Assembly (NCBI GenBank): GCA_944322755.1
Contig: CALUPY010000009.1
Coordinates: forward strand, 1 to 64,000
DNA length: 64,000 nucleotides
From: Candidatus Gastranaerophilales bacterium
GTDB lineage: Bacteria; Cyanobacteriota; Vampirovibrionia; Gastranaerophilales; Gastranaerophilaceae
Direction: 5' to 3'
Part shown: one piece after another, positions 56,326-63,682 of the stretch
Layout: the number at the start of each line of letters is the position of its first letter
Position numbering within the stretch: the first letter of the stretch is position 1
Program-made: the position numbers and the translations under genes
The notes under the pieces: generated by a model
Databases searched by the model: none
The model's input: the letters and a program-made list of their open reading frames with translations, nothing else
Told to the model about the DNA's origin: nothing

Positions 56326-56553
56326 GTGGATAATTCACAACAAATTGTCAACATACAAAATCAGATAGATCAAGAACAAACCCGTCACCATAATCGCATG
56401 CAAGCACTAAAGAAAAGTCTTGAAAACGCAAGGCAGGCAAACGAAAAAGTTTTGTTTTATCAAAGATTGTATGAAAAATTTGACCGTAAAGGTATGACAA
56501 CGGCTCAAATTATTCGTTGTCTTGATATTCTTATGAGTGAGTACGGATATTAG
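56326..56553 (+). CDS. Small coiled-coil protein
   Basis: 75 residues from a GTG at 56326 with AAAGGAG eight bases upstream. The first 50 residues are a long amphipathic helix with Gln, Arg and Leu heptads (QIDQEQTRHHNRMQALKKSL). The last 25 (GMTTAQIIRCLDILMSEYGY) may be a small helical cap. Function unknown. Its stop overlaps that of the convergent WG-repeat gene. Confidence 0.55.
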   Translation: MDNSQQIVNIQNQIDQEQTRHHNRMQALKKSLENARQANEKVLFYQRLYEKFDRKGMTTAQIIRCLDILMSEYGY

Positions 56554-57536
56554 TATTGTTGTTTTGGTATTGACCAGACAAACTCACCTTTTGTGTTTAT
56601 ATATCCTTCACGAGTATTAGAAACAACATAAGCTAGATCATTTACAAGATATGCTGAACCAAAACTTGAATAATCTAAACTTTGATTTGAAAAGCTTTGT
56701 GCATACTCAAGAGTTGGTTTAACAATATATTCCCCTTTTTTATTTATGTAACCGAACTTTCCGTTCAATTTTACAAGAGCTACACCATTAGCAAAATCAG
56801 GACTCCAGTAACTAAATCCCGGAGGTGGGCATTCATAAATTGGCTCTTTAATTATTTTGCCGTCTTCTGTTATGTATCCATATTTTGTTGTATCACTGTT
56901 ATCAAATCTTTTTACACCTTCATGGTATGGATACTCTCCGAGAGAAAGTGATGGTGAAGTGTTTAGCGATGATTCAGGCTCTTGATAAGGAATCTTTTCA
57001 CCTTTTATAGTTATGTAAAATTGTTCGGCTATATCATCATCGATATTTCTGTCGCTATTTGCAATTGTAATAAATGCTTTCCCTCCGATAAAGACTGGAG
57101 TTGATGTTCCTTCCATTGGAATAAAATTTTTAAAAGGTTTTAGTCTCATTACTTGATTTCCATTGGTATCAAATATTGTGTACTGAATTATATCGGGAGT
57201 ATTGAACTCATCATCTAGTGTGGTAAGTGCTTTGCCTAAAAAAGCATACCCTTCGTTAAATTCTCCAATTATAACATATTCTTTTTTATCCACTTCAAAT
57301 ACAGGTTTTCCGTATTTATTTATAAATACAACTTTGTCTTTTTTCATTTTATATACAGGATACAACTTATTTTCTTGTATTTTTTTTGAGTCAGTAGATA
57401 AAAATTCAACAAAGTTATTTTTTTTGTTTTCTGTTTTTTTCGTATTAATAATGTCTGTTAACAGTACAAAATCAAAAATTAAAAAAATTAATGCTAAAAC
57501 AATTAATACAAGATTTTTCAATTTTATTTTAATCAT
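56550..57536 (-). CDS. Membrane-anchored WG-repeat protein
   Basis: 328 residues from the ATG at 57536 (GAGGA precedes it). An N-terminal membrane helix (LKNLVLIVLALIFLIFDFVL) anchors it, and the rest is extracytoplasmic. It has repeated WG-type units: KVVFINKYGKPVFEVDKKEY, KYGYITEDGKIIKEPIYE, GKFGYINKKGEYIVKPTLEY, and EGYINTKGEFVWSI. WG repeats form a beta-rich surface often used for protein binding at the envelope. Last gene of the four-gene minus-strand cargo block, 4 bp after its neighbour. Confidence 0.8.
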   Translation of the reverse strand: MIKIKLKNLVLIVLALIFLIFDFVLLTDIINTKKTENKKNNFVEFLSTDSKKIQENKLYPVYKMKKDKVVFINKYGKPVFEVDKKEYVIIGEFNEGYAFLGKALTTLDDEFNTPDIIQYTIFDTNGNQVMRLKPFKNFIPMEGTSTPVFIGGKAFITIANSDRNIDDDIAEQFYITIKGEKIPYQEPESSLNTSPSLSLGEYPYHEGVKRFDNSDTTKYGYITEDGKIIKEPIYECPPPGFSYWSPDFANGVALVKLNGKFGYINKKGEYIVKPTLEYAQSFSNQSLDYSSFGSAYLVNDLAYVVSNTREGYINTKGEFVWSIPKQQY

Positions 57537-57540
57537 ATTT

Positions 57541-58311
57541 TTAATCCTCATAGTTTTTGTTTAATTGGTAATACTTTTGGTATGAACTCTCATTTCGACC
57601 TTCCTTTTTACAAGAATTTATATTTGCCGAAATAGAATAACATTCTGAAAAGTTACCTGTACAAGTAAATATTTCATATTCAACAGGACAGATTAATTTA
57701 GTAAAAGCACGGTCTTTAATTGAGAAAATAATATCAGCTTTACAATAATAATGAGAAATGTCTTTATTCAAAGTTTCAATATTTGTAATTGTTTTGCCTA
57801 TTATATCAGGATAAATCCCCATAGTTGTTTCAAAAACTCTTAAGTATTTATGATACTTCGCTGCTTTAACATAGGAATCATAATCTTCTTGTTTTACTCC
57901 TGCGGTATCAAGGTAATTATTTAGGACAAAAAATTTAATTAAATTTCCATCACAGGGTGAAACGGATATTTTTACGTTTGAAACTGTTTTGTTTTTTCTG
58001 TCATATTGATAATAAAATAATGGAGGGTGTTCATCTCCAGTATTATAAACAAATGCACTGCACATTAAAGCGTCACTTGTCGAAAAAATTTGTTCTGTAT
58101 TGTTAAAAACAAGGTTTTTATCTAAAAGTATTGAGTACTGATTTTTTAAAGCAATGGCTAAAGAGTTTTGAACTTTTTCTGATGAACAACTTTCAACAGA
58201 AGAAAGACCAAAATCTATAAGCACAAGACACAGGTAAAATATCACAGGTGCGGAAATTAAAGCAAAAAACACAATTATAATTATATTTTTCTTTTTATGA
58301 TTAGAAATCAT
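57541..58311 (-). CDS. Membrane-anchored extracytoplasmic protein, unknown
   Basis: 256 residues from the ATG at 58311 (GAAGGT upstream). One N-terminal membrane helix (KNIIIIVFFALISAPVIFYL) is followed by an extracytoplasmic domain with six or more cysteines (SVESCSSEKV, SPCDGNL, SHYYCKAD, KLICPVEY, CTGNFSECYS, NSCKKEG), enough for disulphides. No family was recognised. It sits between the immunity-type gene and the WG-repeat gene with very short spacers, so it is part of the same operon. Confidence 0.65.
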   Translation of the reverse strand: MISNHKKKNIIIIVFFALISAPVIFYLCLVLIDFGLSSVESCSSEKVQNSLAIALKNQYSILLDKNLVFNNTEQIFSTSDALMCSAFVYNTGDEHPPLFYYQYDRKNKTVSNVKISVSPCDGNLIKFFVLNNYLDTAGVKQEDYDSYVKAAKYHKYLRVFETTMGIYPDIIGKTITNIETLNKDISHYYCKADIIFSIKDRAFTKLICPVEYEIFTCTGNFSECYSISANINSCKKEGRNESSYQKYYQLNKNYED

Positions 58312-58318
58312 ATTAAAA

Positions 58319-58825
58319 TTACCTTCTGCCACCTGATAACGCCCAAATTAAAGCAATTACCCAACCAATTAAACTCCAACCAAAAAATAAATTAACAACA
58401 AAGATAGCTGTTGTTGACGGATTGTTTCTTATTTCTGCAATCCAAGCAGGAATAAAATATATCCATAAAATAAAAACTATAGCTAATGACATTAAAAATG
58501 CAGTAAACCCGTCCTGTAAAGCACTGTTTAAGATACCTAAAGAACTCAAAAAAACAATTATGGACAAAATTGTATAACACCCAAGAGGAGTATCTCTTTC
58601 TAACCATTCGCCACATTTCGGACATTTCTTTGCATGTCTAGGGACTGGAGAATAACAATACGGACATTTTATCATACTTTCGTTATTCTCATCGTCTCTG
58701 TATTCGTTAACATCAGATTGTATTATATTTTTTTCTGTGTCTTGTAATTCAACTAACTTGTTGCCACAATTTTTACAAAATTTGTCAGTTTCCGTACACT
58801 CAAAACCACATTTTGGACAATACAT
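58319..58825 (-). CDS. Zinc-ribbon protein with superinfection-immunity-type membrane domain
   Basis: 168 residues from the ATG at 58825 (AGCAGGT upstream). Two zinc ribbons (MYCPKCGFE with CKNCGNK, and IKCPYCYSPV with CPKCGEW) are followed by three membrane segments. The last 60 residues, IYFIPAWIAEIRNNPSTTAI and VNLFFGWSLIGWVIALIWAL, match the superinfection immunity (Imm) family by the FLPxxxA, FxxNLxxGWTxxGWxxALxWA pattern. T4 Imm blocks DNA injection by related phage. Whether this one does is inference; the domain is also widespread in bacteria. Confidence 0.75.
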   Translation of the reverse strand: MYCPKCGFECTETDKFCKNCGNKLVELQDTEKNIIQSDVNEYRDDENNESMIKCPYCYSPVPRHAKKCPKCGEWLERDTPLGCYTILSIIVFLSSLGILNSALQDGFTAFLMSLAIVFILWIYFIPAWIAEIRNNPSTTAIFVVNLFFGWSLIGWVIALIWALSGGRR

Positions 58826-58848
58826 ATTTACCTGCTTTCTTTTTATTT

Positions 58849-59337
58849 TTAATTCCTCATACTTTCGCAAACCTGTTTTTGTTGTTCGTAATAACCGCTG
58901 TTTTTTAAATTTTCTTTTCTCCATTTCACACGTTCGAGATGTTGTTTGTAGGCAGTATTTTGGTCATACCCCATAGTTCGGTAATAACATTTTTCAATAT
59001 CTGAGCCAATATCAGAAATTGTCAGACCTTTTTGTACTCGTTGAAATATAATGTAACAGGGTCTAATATTCCCGCATATATGGTCACATGCCTGTTTAGA
59101 TTTTTGAGCGGAAAAATCATCATAAGAAAGAACAACCTTTAACAATTTTAATTCATCAAAGCATGCCTGTTTTTGGGATTTTGGTTCTATTGTTTTTTGA
59201 GGTCGAGTATGTTCCTGATATTCTGTGTTGTAATTTCTCAAAGGCATATTCAAGCCCTCTATCTCAACTTCATAGTAAGCAAATACAGCCTTTTGAAGCA
59301 GTAGAGTTATAAATAACAGGATAAGTATTTTTTTCAT
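58849..59337 (-). CDS. Secreted cysteine-containing protein, unknown
   Basis: 162 residues with a clear signal peptide (KKILILLFITLLLQKAVFA). The mature part is polar and has cysteines at ACFDEL, ACDHICGNIRPCY, KCYYRTMGY and QVCESM, compatible with disulphides. It is the first gene of the minus-strand cargo block and starts with AAGG upstream. It is transcribed away from the XRE regulator, so the regulator may control it. No family was recognised. Confidence 0.6.
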   Translation of the reverse strand: MKKILILLFITLLLQKAVFAYYEVEIEGLNMPLRNYNTEYQEHTRPQKTIEPKSQKQACFDELKLLKVVLSYDDFSAQKSKQACDHICGNIRPCYIIFQRVQKGLTISDIGSDIEKCYYRTMGYDQNTAYKQHLERVKWRKENLKNSGYYEQQKQVCESMRN

Positions 59338-59396
59338 TTATCAACCTTTTTATTAGGGAAACAACAAAAACAAATAATATTTTATACGTTTTACTA

Positions 59397-59425
59397 TTTT
59401 ATTATACATATAACGCATAATAAAA
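59397..59425. promoter_or_regulatory. Candidate operator between cargo block and XRE regulator
   Basis: TTTTATTA (59397-59404) and TAATAAAA (59418-59425) are exact inverted arms 13 nt apart, in the 160-bp gap between divergent genes. This is a plausible binding site for the adjacent XRE repressor, although AT-richness makes chance possible. Confidence 0.4.
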
Positions 59426-59497
59426 CATCATATTTATACAGTAGACTATATTCTTGTGTAACAGTTTGTCCGATAGCATGAGAGAAAAGGAGCAGTT

Positions 59498-59818
59498 ATG
59501 TCATCGGGCAACAAAGTATTCGGAAAACGTATAAAAGAACTCAGGGAGAGGAAAAAACTTACACAGGAAAAACTAGCTGAAAAAGTAGGACTGGATTTAC
59601 AAACAATAAGTCGTATAGAAACAGGATATTACTTCACGAGTTTTGAAAACCTTGAAAAACTGGCAAACGCTCTTGATGTCACAATGGCTGATTTATTTAA
59701 CTTCGGACACTTAAAGACAAAAGAAGAATTGATAAAAGAAATCAACACAGAACTTTCAACCTCATCAGAAAAAGATGTTCAAAGAATACACAAGCTTATT
59801 TTCGGGTATTTGAAGTAA
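59498..59818 (+). CDS. XRE-family transcriptional regulator
   Basis: 106 residues. An N-terminal lambda-repressor-type HTH (FGKRIKELRERKKLTQEKLA, EKVGLDLQTISRIETGYYFT, SFENLEKLANALDVTMADLF) is followed by a short helical tail that may dimerise. AAAAGGAG precedes the ATG. It is divergent from the cargo block and convergent with the HNH gene, from which a two-way terminator separates it. Confidence 0.92.
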   Translation: MSSGNKVFGKRIKELRERKKLTQEKLAEKVGLDLQTISRIETGYYFTSFENLEKLANALDVTMADLFNFGHLKTKEELIKEINTELSTSSEKDVQRIHKLIFGYLK

Positions 59819-59820
59819 AA

Positions 59821-59850
59821 AATAAGCCCTGTAAAAACACAGGGCTTATT
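59821..59850. terminator. Bidirectional terminator between XRE and HNH genes
   Basis: AATAAGCCCTGT (59821-59832) is exactly complementary to ACAGGGCTTATT (59839-59850), with a 6-nt loop. It lies between convergent stops. Confidence 0.88.
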
Positions 59851-59855
59851 CTTCA

Positions 59856-60176
59856 TTAGTAACAAATTCTTTTTTTTATGTTTTTGTTACCTTCTGAAGA
59901 AACAGATGTGCAGTAATGTGGATAATCATCACCTTTTGTACAATTATTTTCCCATTGTAGCGGTTGAAGATTCCCTAGATAATCAGAACCGCCTTGACTT
60001 TCAGGGACTATATGATCTATTTCCCAGCCATAGTCTGAATCTCTATTTCCGTATTGGTTATAGTTTATCCAAGCCCCTGATTTGTCTTTGCGCCATACAT
60101 TAGGGTCTGCCACATAAACTACATTACCTTTTTTCCATACTGCATCAATTGTTTCTGAATTAAAATATTTGGACAT
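59856..60176 (-). CDS. HNH endonuclease
   Basis: 106 residues from the ATG at 60176, chosen because AGGAG precedes it; a longer frame to 60224 lacks a site. The HNH core is GWEIDHIVPESQGGSDYLGN, followed by LQPLQWENNCTKGD: Asp-His, then the conserved Asn, then Asn with Lys. No DNA-binding domain is attached. It could be a homing-like or defence nuclease, or a phage terminase partner, although no terminase gene is seen nearby. Confidence 0.85.
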   Translation of the reverse strand: MSKYFNSETIDAVWKKGNVVYVADPNVWRKDKSGAWINYNQYGNRDSDYGWEIDHIVPESQGGSDYLGNLQPLQWENNCTKGDDYPHYCTSVSSEGNKNIKKRICY

Positions 60177-60224
60177 AATTTTATTTTCTCCTTTTGTTTT
60201 GTTGTACAAAATTGAACAAGACAA

Positions 60225-60643
60225 ATAAGCCTTGAGAGTCGTTACTAGGCATACTTCTCCTATTCATTTCTCCCATGACTCTCTCTAATTGTGTGTTTTC
60301 ATTACCTATCCTCCGTGTTCTTTATCTATGAGAGCACGGACAAAACAATTGACTTAAATAGTTCCGGTGTGGTAAATTAGTGTTGAAGATATAATTTACG
60401 CTGGTAGGACAATTGTTTTGCCAGCCCTTTTTCTATATATAATCGTAATTGCATGACTTTTTAAAAGTCAAGTCTCTTAACAAAAATTAACAAAAAATAT
60501 TGTTTTTTATTTCTTTTCTATGTCAGCATAATATAATGATTTATACATTAAGCTGCATAAAAAAAATTAATGCCAGCATGTGTAAATTTACTCACGGACA
60601 TATAAATATTTATAATTAATGTATTGTTGAGGTATATCTTTCT
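60225..60643. other. Gene-free 420-bp region with nested inverted repeats
   Basis: No coding frame. One hairpin is CCGTGTTCT with AGAGCACGG (60313-60321 with 60331-60339, one G-U). A second, nested structure has an outer perfect 11-bp stem CAAAACAATTG/CAATTGTTTTG (60341-60351 with 60410-60420) and an inner stem GTAAATTA/TAATTTAC (60372-60379 with 60392-60399). It is a candidate structured RNA or a second (single-strand) origin of the element. Confidence 0.6.
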
Positions 60644-61330
60644 ATGAAAAAATATAATGCAACTTTAGGGTTTTCTAATATGGTTAATTCTTCTTTGGAA
60701 TCAATGAATTCTATATTAAATATTTCAGAGCATAAATTTATCAGTCGCAGATTAGCTAATGATGATGTCAAGCCATTAAAAATAAATAAAAAATTAATTG
60801 CAAAATTGGGTATTGAAACAGCTTGCATATATTCTGAATTATTATCTATACAGATTGAATCTTTAAAATCTGGAAATTATGAATTAATAAATAATAAGCC
60901 TTATTTTAATTTGTCTATTGAGCATTTATTAAATAATTTTGGATTATCTGCTCATAAACAACGTTCGGTATTAACTAATCTTCAAAATTATGGATTGATT
61001 CAAGTTTATTACGATTCTAATAATGTTAGAATGATATACGTTGAAGATGATTATCAAAAAATATCAGATTTATTGAATCCACCTGAAGAAATTTATAATT
61101 ATTGGCAAAAAAATATTAGTATAGGTTTATCTAATTTAAAAGAATATATTGCTAAAAATTTTATAAATGTTCAAAATTTAAATATTGCGTCTAATAATGA
61201 TGATTTCGAAGAGTTTCTTAAGTCTCAGCTGATAACAACCAATTCTAGTTTTGAAAGAAAAATTTTCCAATTATTTATTGATGATGAGGTGAAAGAAGAA
61301 TTTGCTTCATATAACAAAATTTTGAAATAA
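60644..61330 (+). CDS. Winged-helix protein, possible plasmid-type replication initiator
   Basis: 228 residues. No family was named with confidence. Residues about 50-145 read as a winged helix of the DnaD/Rep N-terminal kind: NKKLIAKLGIETACIYSELL, YFNLSIEHLLNNFGLSAHKQ, RSVLTNLQNYGLIQVYYDSN. The C-terminal 80 residues are helical. The Shine-Dalgarno is weak (GAGG 10 nt upstream). It follows the structured non-coding region, as a Rep gene follows its origin. Confidence 0.55.
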   Translation: MKKYNATLGFSNMVNSSLESMNSILNISEHKFISRRLANDDVKPLKINKKLIAKLGIETACIYSELLSIQIESLKSGNYELINNKPYFNLSIEHLLNNFGLSAHKQRSVLTNLQNYGLIQVYYDSNNVRMIYVEDDYQKISDLLNPPEEIYNYWQKNISIGLSNLKEYIAKNFINVQNLNIASNNDDFEEFLKSQLITTNSSFERKIFQLFIDDEVKEEFASYNKILK

Positions 61331-61522
61331 TATTTAAATTTAAACCGTTCGTTTACATTGTATGAATTCCTACAGTAAAAACGAGTGAGTTTTAGTGTAT
61401 GGATTTATATAATAAAAATAAGATTTATACGTATTTATAGGATAATATATATTTTTCGTTTACAGGCAGTTAATTTTTTAATTGCCTTGTTTTTACACGT
61501 CAAAAAAATGAAAGGACAGCCT

Positions 61523-62113
61523 ATGACCGTTTTTGCTTACCTCCGTGTCAGTACTTTAGAACAGGACACTGAAAAGAACAAACTCGAGATTTTAAAGTTC
61601 GCCAATGACAAAAGGTTAGGGAATATTGAGTTTATTGAGGAAAAAGTTACAGGCAAGCTGCATTTCCGTAAGCGTGAGTTGGGGTTATTGATTGAGAGAA
61701 TGGGTATTAATGATGTTTTGATTGTGCCTGAATTATCGAGGCTTGCGAGGTCGATTACACAGATTTTGGAAATACTGAACTTGTCGAAAGAAAAAGGTTT
61801 TGTTTTGTATTCGTTAAAAGAAAATTTTTCGAGTAATGACAAAAGTATTACTGCGGTTATAACTTCGACAATATTTGCCTTAGTCGCTCAATTAGAGAGG
61901 GATTTAATCAGCTTGAGAACAAAAGAAGCTTTACAGGCAAAGAAAGCAAGCGGGGTAAAGTTAGGTCGTCCAAAAGGTAAGAAAGGGAAGTCAAAGCTTG
62001 ATGTTTACAGGGAAAAAATACTGTATTTAGTGGGTTTGAACGTACCCAAAACAGTTATTGCGAGGGAGTGTCAAACAAGCACAGGTAATTTATATCGTTA
62101 TTTAAAAACCTGA
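61523..62113 (+). CDS. Serine recombinase (resolvase/invertase family)
   Basis: 196 residues from the ATG at 61523 (AAAGGAC precedes it). The nucleophile is the Ser in VFAYLRVSTLEQD (residue 10). The conserved Arg-rich LIVPELSRLARSITQILEIL and the long dimer helix IFALVAQLERDLISLRTKEA follow. The C-terminal GVKLGRPKGKKGK hinge leads to a short HTH (NVPKTVIARECQTSTGNLYR). The length fits small resolvase/invertases, so it more likely resolves multimers or inverts DNA than integrates at the tRNA. Confidence 0.93.
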   Translation: MTVFAYLRVSTLEQDTEKNKLEILKFANDKRLGNIEFIEEKVTGKLHFRKRELGLLIERMGINDVLIVPELSRLARSITQILEILNLSKEKGFVLYSLKENFSSNDKSITAVITSTIFALVAQLERDLISLRTKEALQAKKASGVKLGRPKGKKGKSKLDVYREKILYLVGLNVPKTVIARECQTSTGNLYRYLKT

Positions 62114-62192
62114 TGTAAGTTTCTTTCATCGGTGATATTCCTTTCCTGTCGGGTGAATATATCTTTAAAGGTATAAAAATAGGATAAGAGCG

Positions 62193-63008
62193 ATGAAAGA
62201 CAAACGGGTTAACATACCAAAGGAATTTAACAGGTTATTACATGAGGTTGATACCTCAAAATCAATGTCAGAAATTTTTAATGATTTTTTGACGTTATCA
62301 ATTTACTCAATAGCCCAACCTTTTTACAGGTCACAAATTATTGAAGAAAAATATTTAAACACGGCTAAAAAATATTCCAGAAAACAGCTTGATTACTTTG
62401 CTGCAATGAACGCTTACACTTTGATTTCACTTGATATGGGAATGAAAGATTTTTTAGGTGAAATGTTTAATATGAACGGTCTTGGAGAACACAGAAAAGG
62501 TCAATTCTGCTTGGGGGCTCGCGATAAACGGCGTTACGGGAAAGACTCAACGTCTTCCCCTTCAGCCTCTGCTCGCCTCCGCTTCACACCATACCATGTC
62601 AGTAAACTAATGGGGAGACTACACTGCATAAATCTAAAGGTAGATATTGAAAACAAAGATTTTATCACAATGTGTGAACCGTGTTGTGGTAGTGGCGGTA
62701 TGGTTATTGCCTTTGCGGATTGCATGAAAGAGGAAGGAATAAACTTTCAACAGAAATTATATGTAGAGGCAACGGATATTGAAGAAATATGTTATAAAAT
62801 GGCTTATTTACAGCTGTCTTTGTTGGGAATAGCCGCAAAAGTCCAACTTGGAGACAGTTTAACACTGAAGGTAAAAGAAAGATTATACACACCGATGTTT
62901 TTTATCAATGGGTTTTACAGACGACTCAAAGAATTTAAAGAAATTGAAGAAGTACAAAGTGGTGAACCCGTACAATTAAGGTTAATTGATGAGGAAATCA
63001 GAATTTAA
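62193..63008 (+). CDS. N-6 adenine methylase-like protein with a 25-codon insertion
   Basis: 271 residues. FTPYHVSKLMGRLHC and ITMCEPCCGSGGMVIAFADC are methylase motifs X and I (SAM binding), and VEATDIEEICYKMAYLQLSL is motif II/III. The catalytic NPPY/F motif IV is not present: where it is expected, after LGDSL, the sequence reads PMFFINGFYRR. Activity is therefore doubtful. Between GQF and FTP, residues 106-130 are a GC-rich insertion not expected in the family. AGGATAAG precedes the ATG. Confidence 0.7.
   Translation: MKDKRVNIPKEFNRLLHEVDTSKSMSEIFNDFLTLSIYSIAQPFYRSQIIEEKYLNTAKKYSRKQLDYFAAMNAYTLISLDMGMKDFLGEMFNMNGLGEHRKGQFCLGARDKRRYGKDSTSSPSASARLRFTPYHVSKLMGRLHCINLKVDIENKDFITMCEPCCGSGGMVIAFADCMKEEGINFQQKLYVEATDIEEICYKMAYLQLSLLGIAAKVQLGDSLTLKVKERLYTPMFFINGFYRRLKEFKEIEEVQSGEPVQLRLIDEEIRI
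62508..62582. repeat. GC-rich 75-nt in-frame insertion with internal hairpin
   Basis: These 75 nt (46 of 75 are G or C, 61%) split the expected GQF-FTP junction of the methylase without changing frame. A TTC codon stands on each side. The hairpin GGGAA-A-GAC/GTCTTCCC lies inside at 62538-62559. This resembles protein-coding palindromic elements such as those of Rickettsia. Confidence 0.5.
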
Positions 63009-63507
63009 GATAAACAAAAGTAGTTTTGAATTAAACAAACTCATTACAACAAGCAGAATGTTTTCAAAGGTTAAGCTTTCAACATCAGCTAAGCTTGTAT
63101 TGAGATGTATTGTTGACTTTTGGAATAATAAACTTGGTTATGCTTATCCGACACAAAGGACAATATCGGAATGTACGGGGTTGAGTAATGTTTCTGTTTT
63201 TCAGGCTATCAAAGAACTTGAGAGAAGTGGATTTATAAAAAAGAATAAAAAATATAAACGTTTAAGGTATGAATTTACTCTAAAATTGTGTTGTCACTTA
63301 AGTATAGGTGGGAATAATTCTTACGCACAAACAGTAGAAGAATTACAGAATAATATGAAAGAAACTGCCGATAATAATATATTAATAAATAAAGAAAATA
63401 ACGAGGATGTAAAAAAAGAAGTAGCAGGCATAATCATTAAAAATTTAGGTAGTAATCCTATTTTTAAACATAAAATAGAAGAATTAAAAGAAATAATAAA
63501 ACAATAA
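62989..63507 (+). CDS. Winged-helix DNA-binding protein (HTH_36-like)
   Basis: 172 residues from the ATG at 62989. It overlaps the end of the methylase-like gene by 20 nt, so the two are coupled. The domain at about 25-105 reads KLSTSAKLVLRCIVDFWNNK, YAYPTQRTISECTGLSNVSV, FQAIKELERSGFIKKNKKYK, the pattern of replication- or transcription-associated winged helices of plasmids and phages. The C-terminal third is Lys/Asn-rich and probably disordered. Confidence 0.8.
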   Translation: MRKSEFKINKSSFELNKLITTSRMFSKVKLSTSAKLVLRCIVDFWNNKLGYAYPTQRTISECTGLSNVSVFQAIKELERSGFIKKNKKYKRLRYEFTLKLCCHLSIGGNNSYAQTVEELQNNMKETADNNILINKENNEDVKKEVAGIIIKNLGSNPIFKHKIEELKEIIKQ

Positions 63508-63633
63508 AAAAGGTCCAAAAAATATTGAGTTTTTATTTTTCATTACTTATAATAATATTATTTCATTAATTTAATATTTATGTAAATATTCTTTAATATA
63601 TAAGCAATTATAGACTTTAATCTTTCATTTATA

Positions 63634-63671
63634 TGTCGTATAATTGTAAATATAAGTGTCGTATTTTTGTA
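63634..63671 (+). promoter_or_regulatory. Promoter and direct-repeat operator of the antitoxin gene
   Basis: TGTCGTATAATTGTA (63634-63648) and TGTCGTATTTTTGTA (63657-63671) match at 13 of 15 positions, 23 nt apart, about two helical turns. The first contains a TATAAT -10 box. The arrangement fits autoregulation by the antitoxin encoded 11 bp downstream. Confidence 0.55.
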
Positions 63672-63682
63672 GAAAATTAGTT

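Noticed and set aside
56156-56368. 70-codon plus-strand frame after the DUF3987-like gene
   Set aside because: It runs through a clear terminator hairpin (56171-56188), has no ribosome site, and overlaps the GTG-started coiled-coil gene that does.
60225-60643. CRISPR array in the non-coding stretch
   Set aside because: The repeats are inverted and nested, not regularly spaced direct repeats, and no cas gene is near.
61385-61522. Longer N-terminus for the serine recombinase
   Set aside because: The family begins at the strand holding FAYLRVST, and the ATG at 61523 has its own AAAGGAC site. The extra 46 residues are hydrophobic noise.
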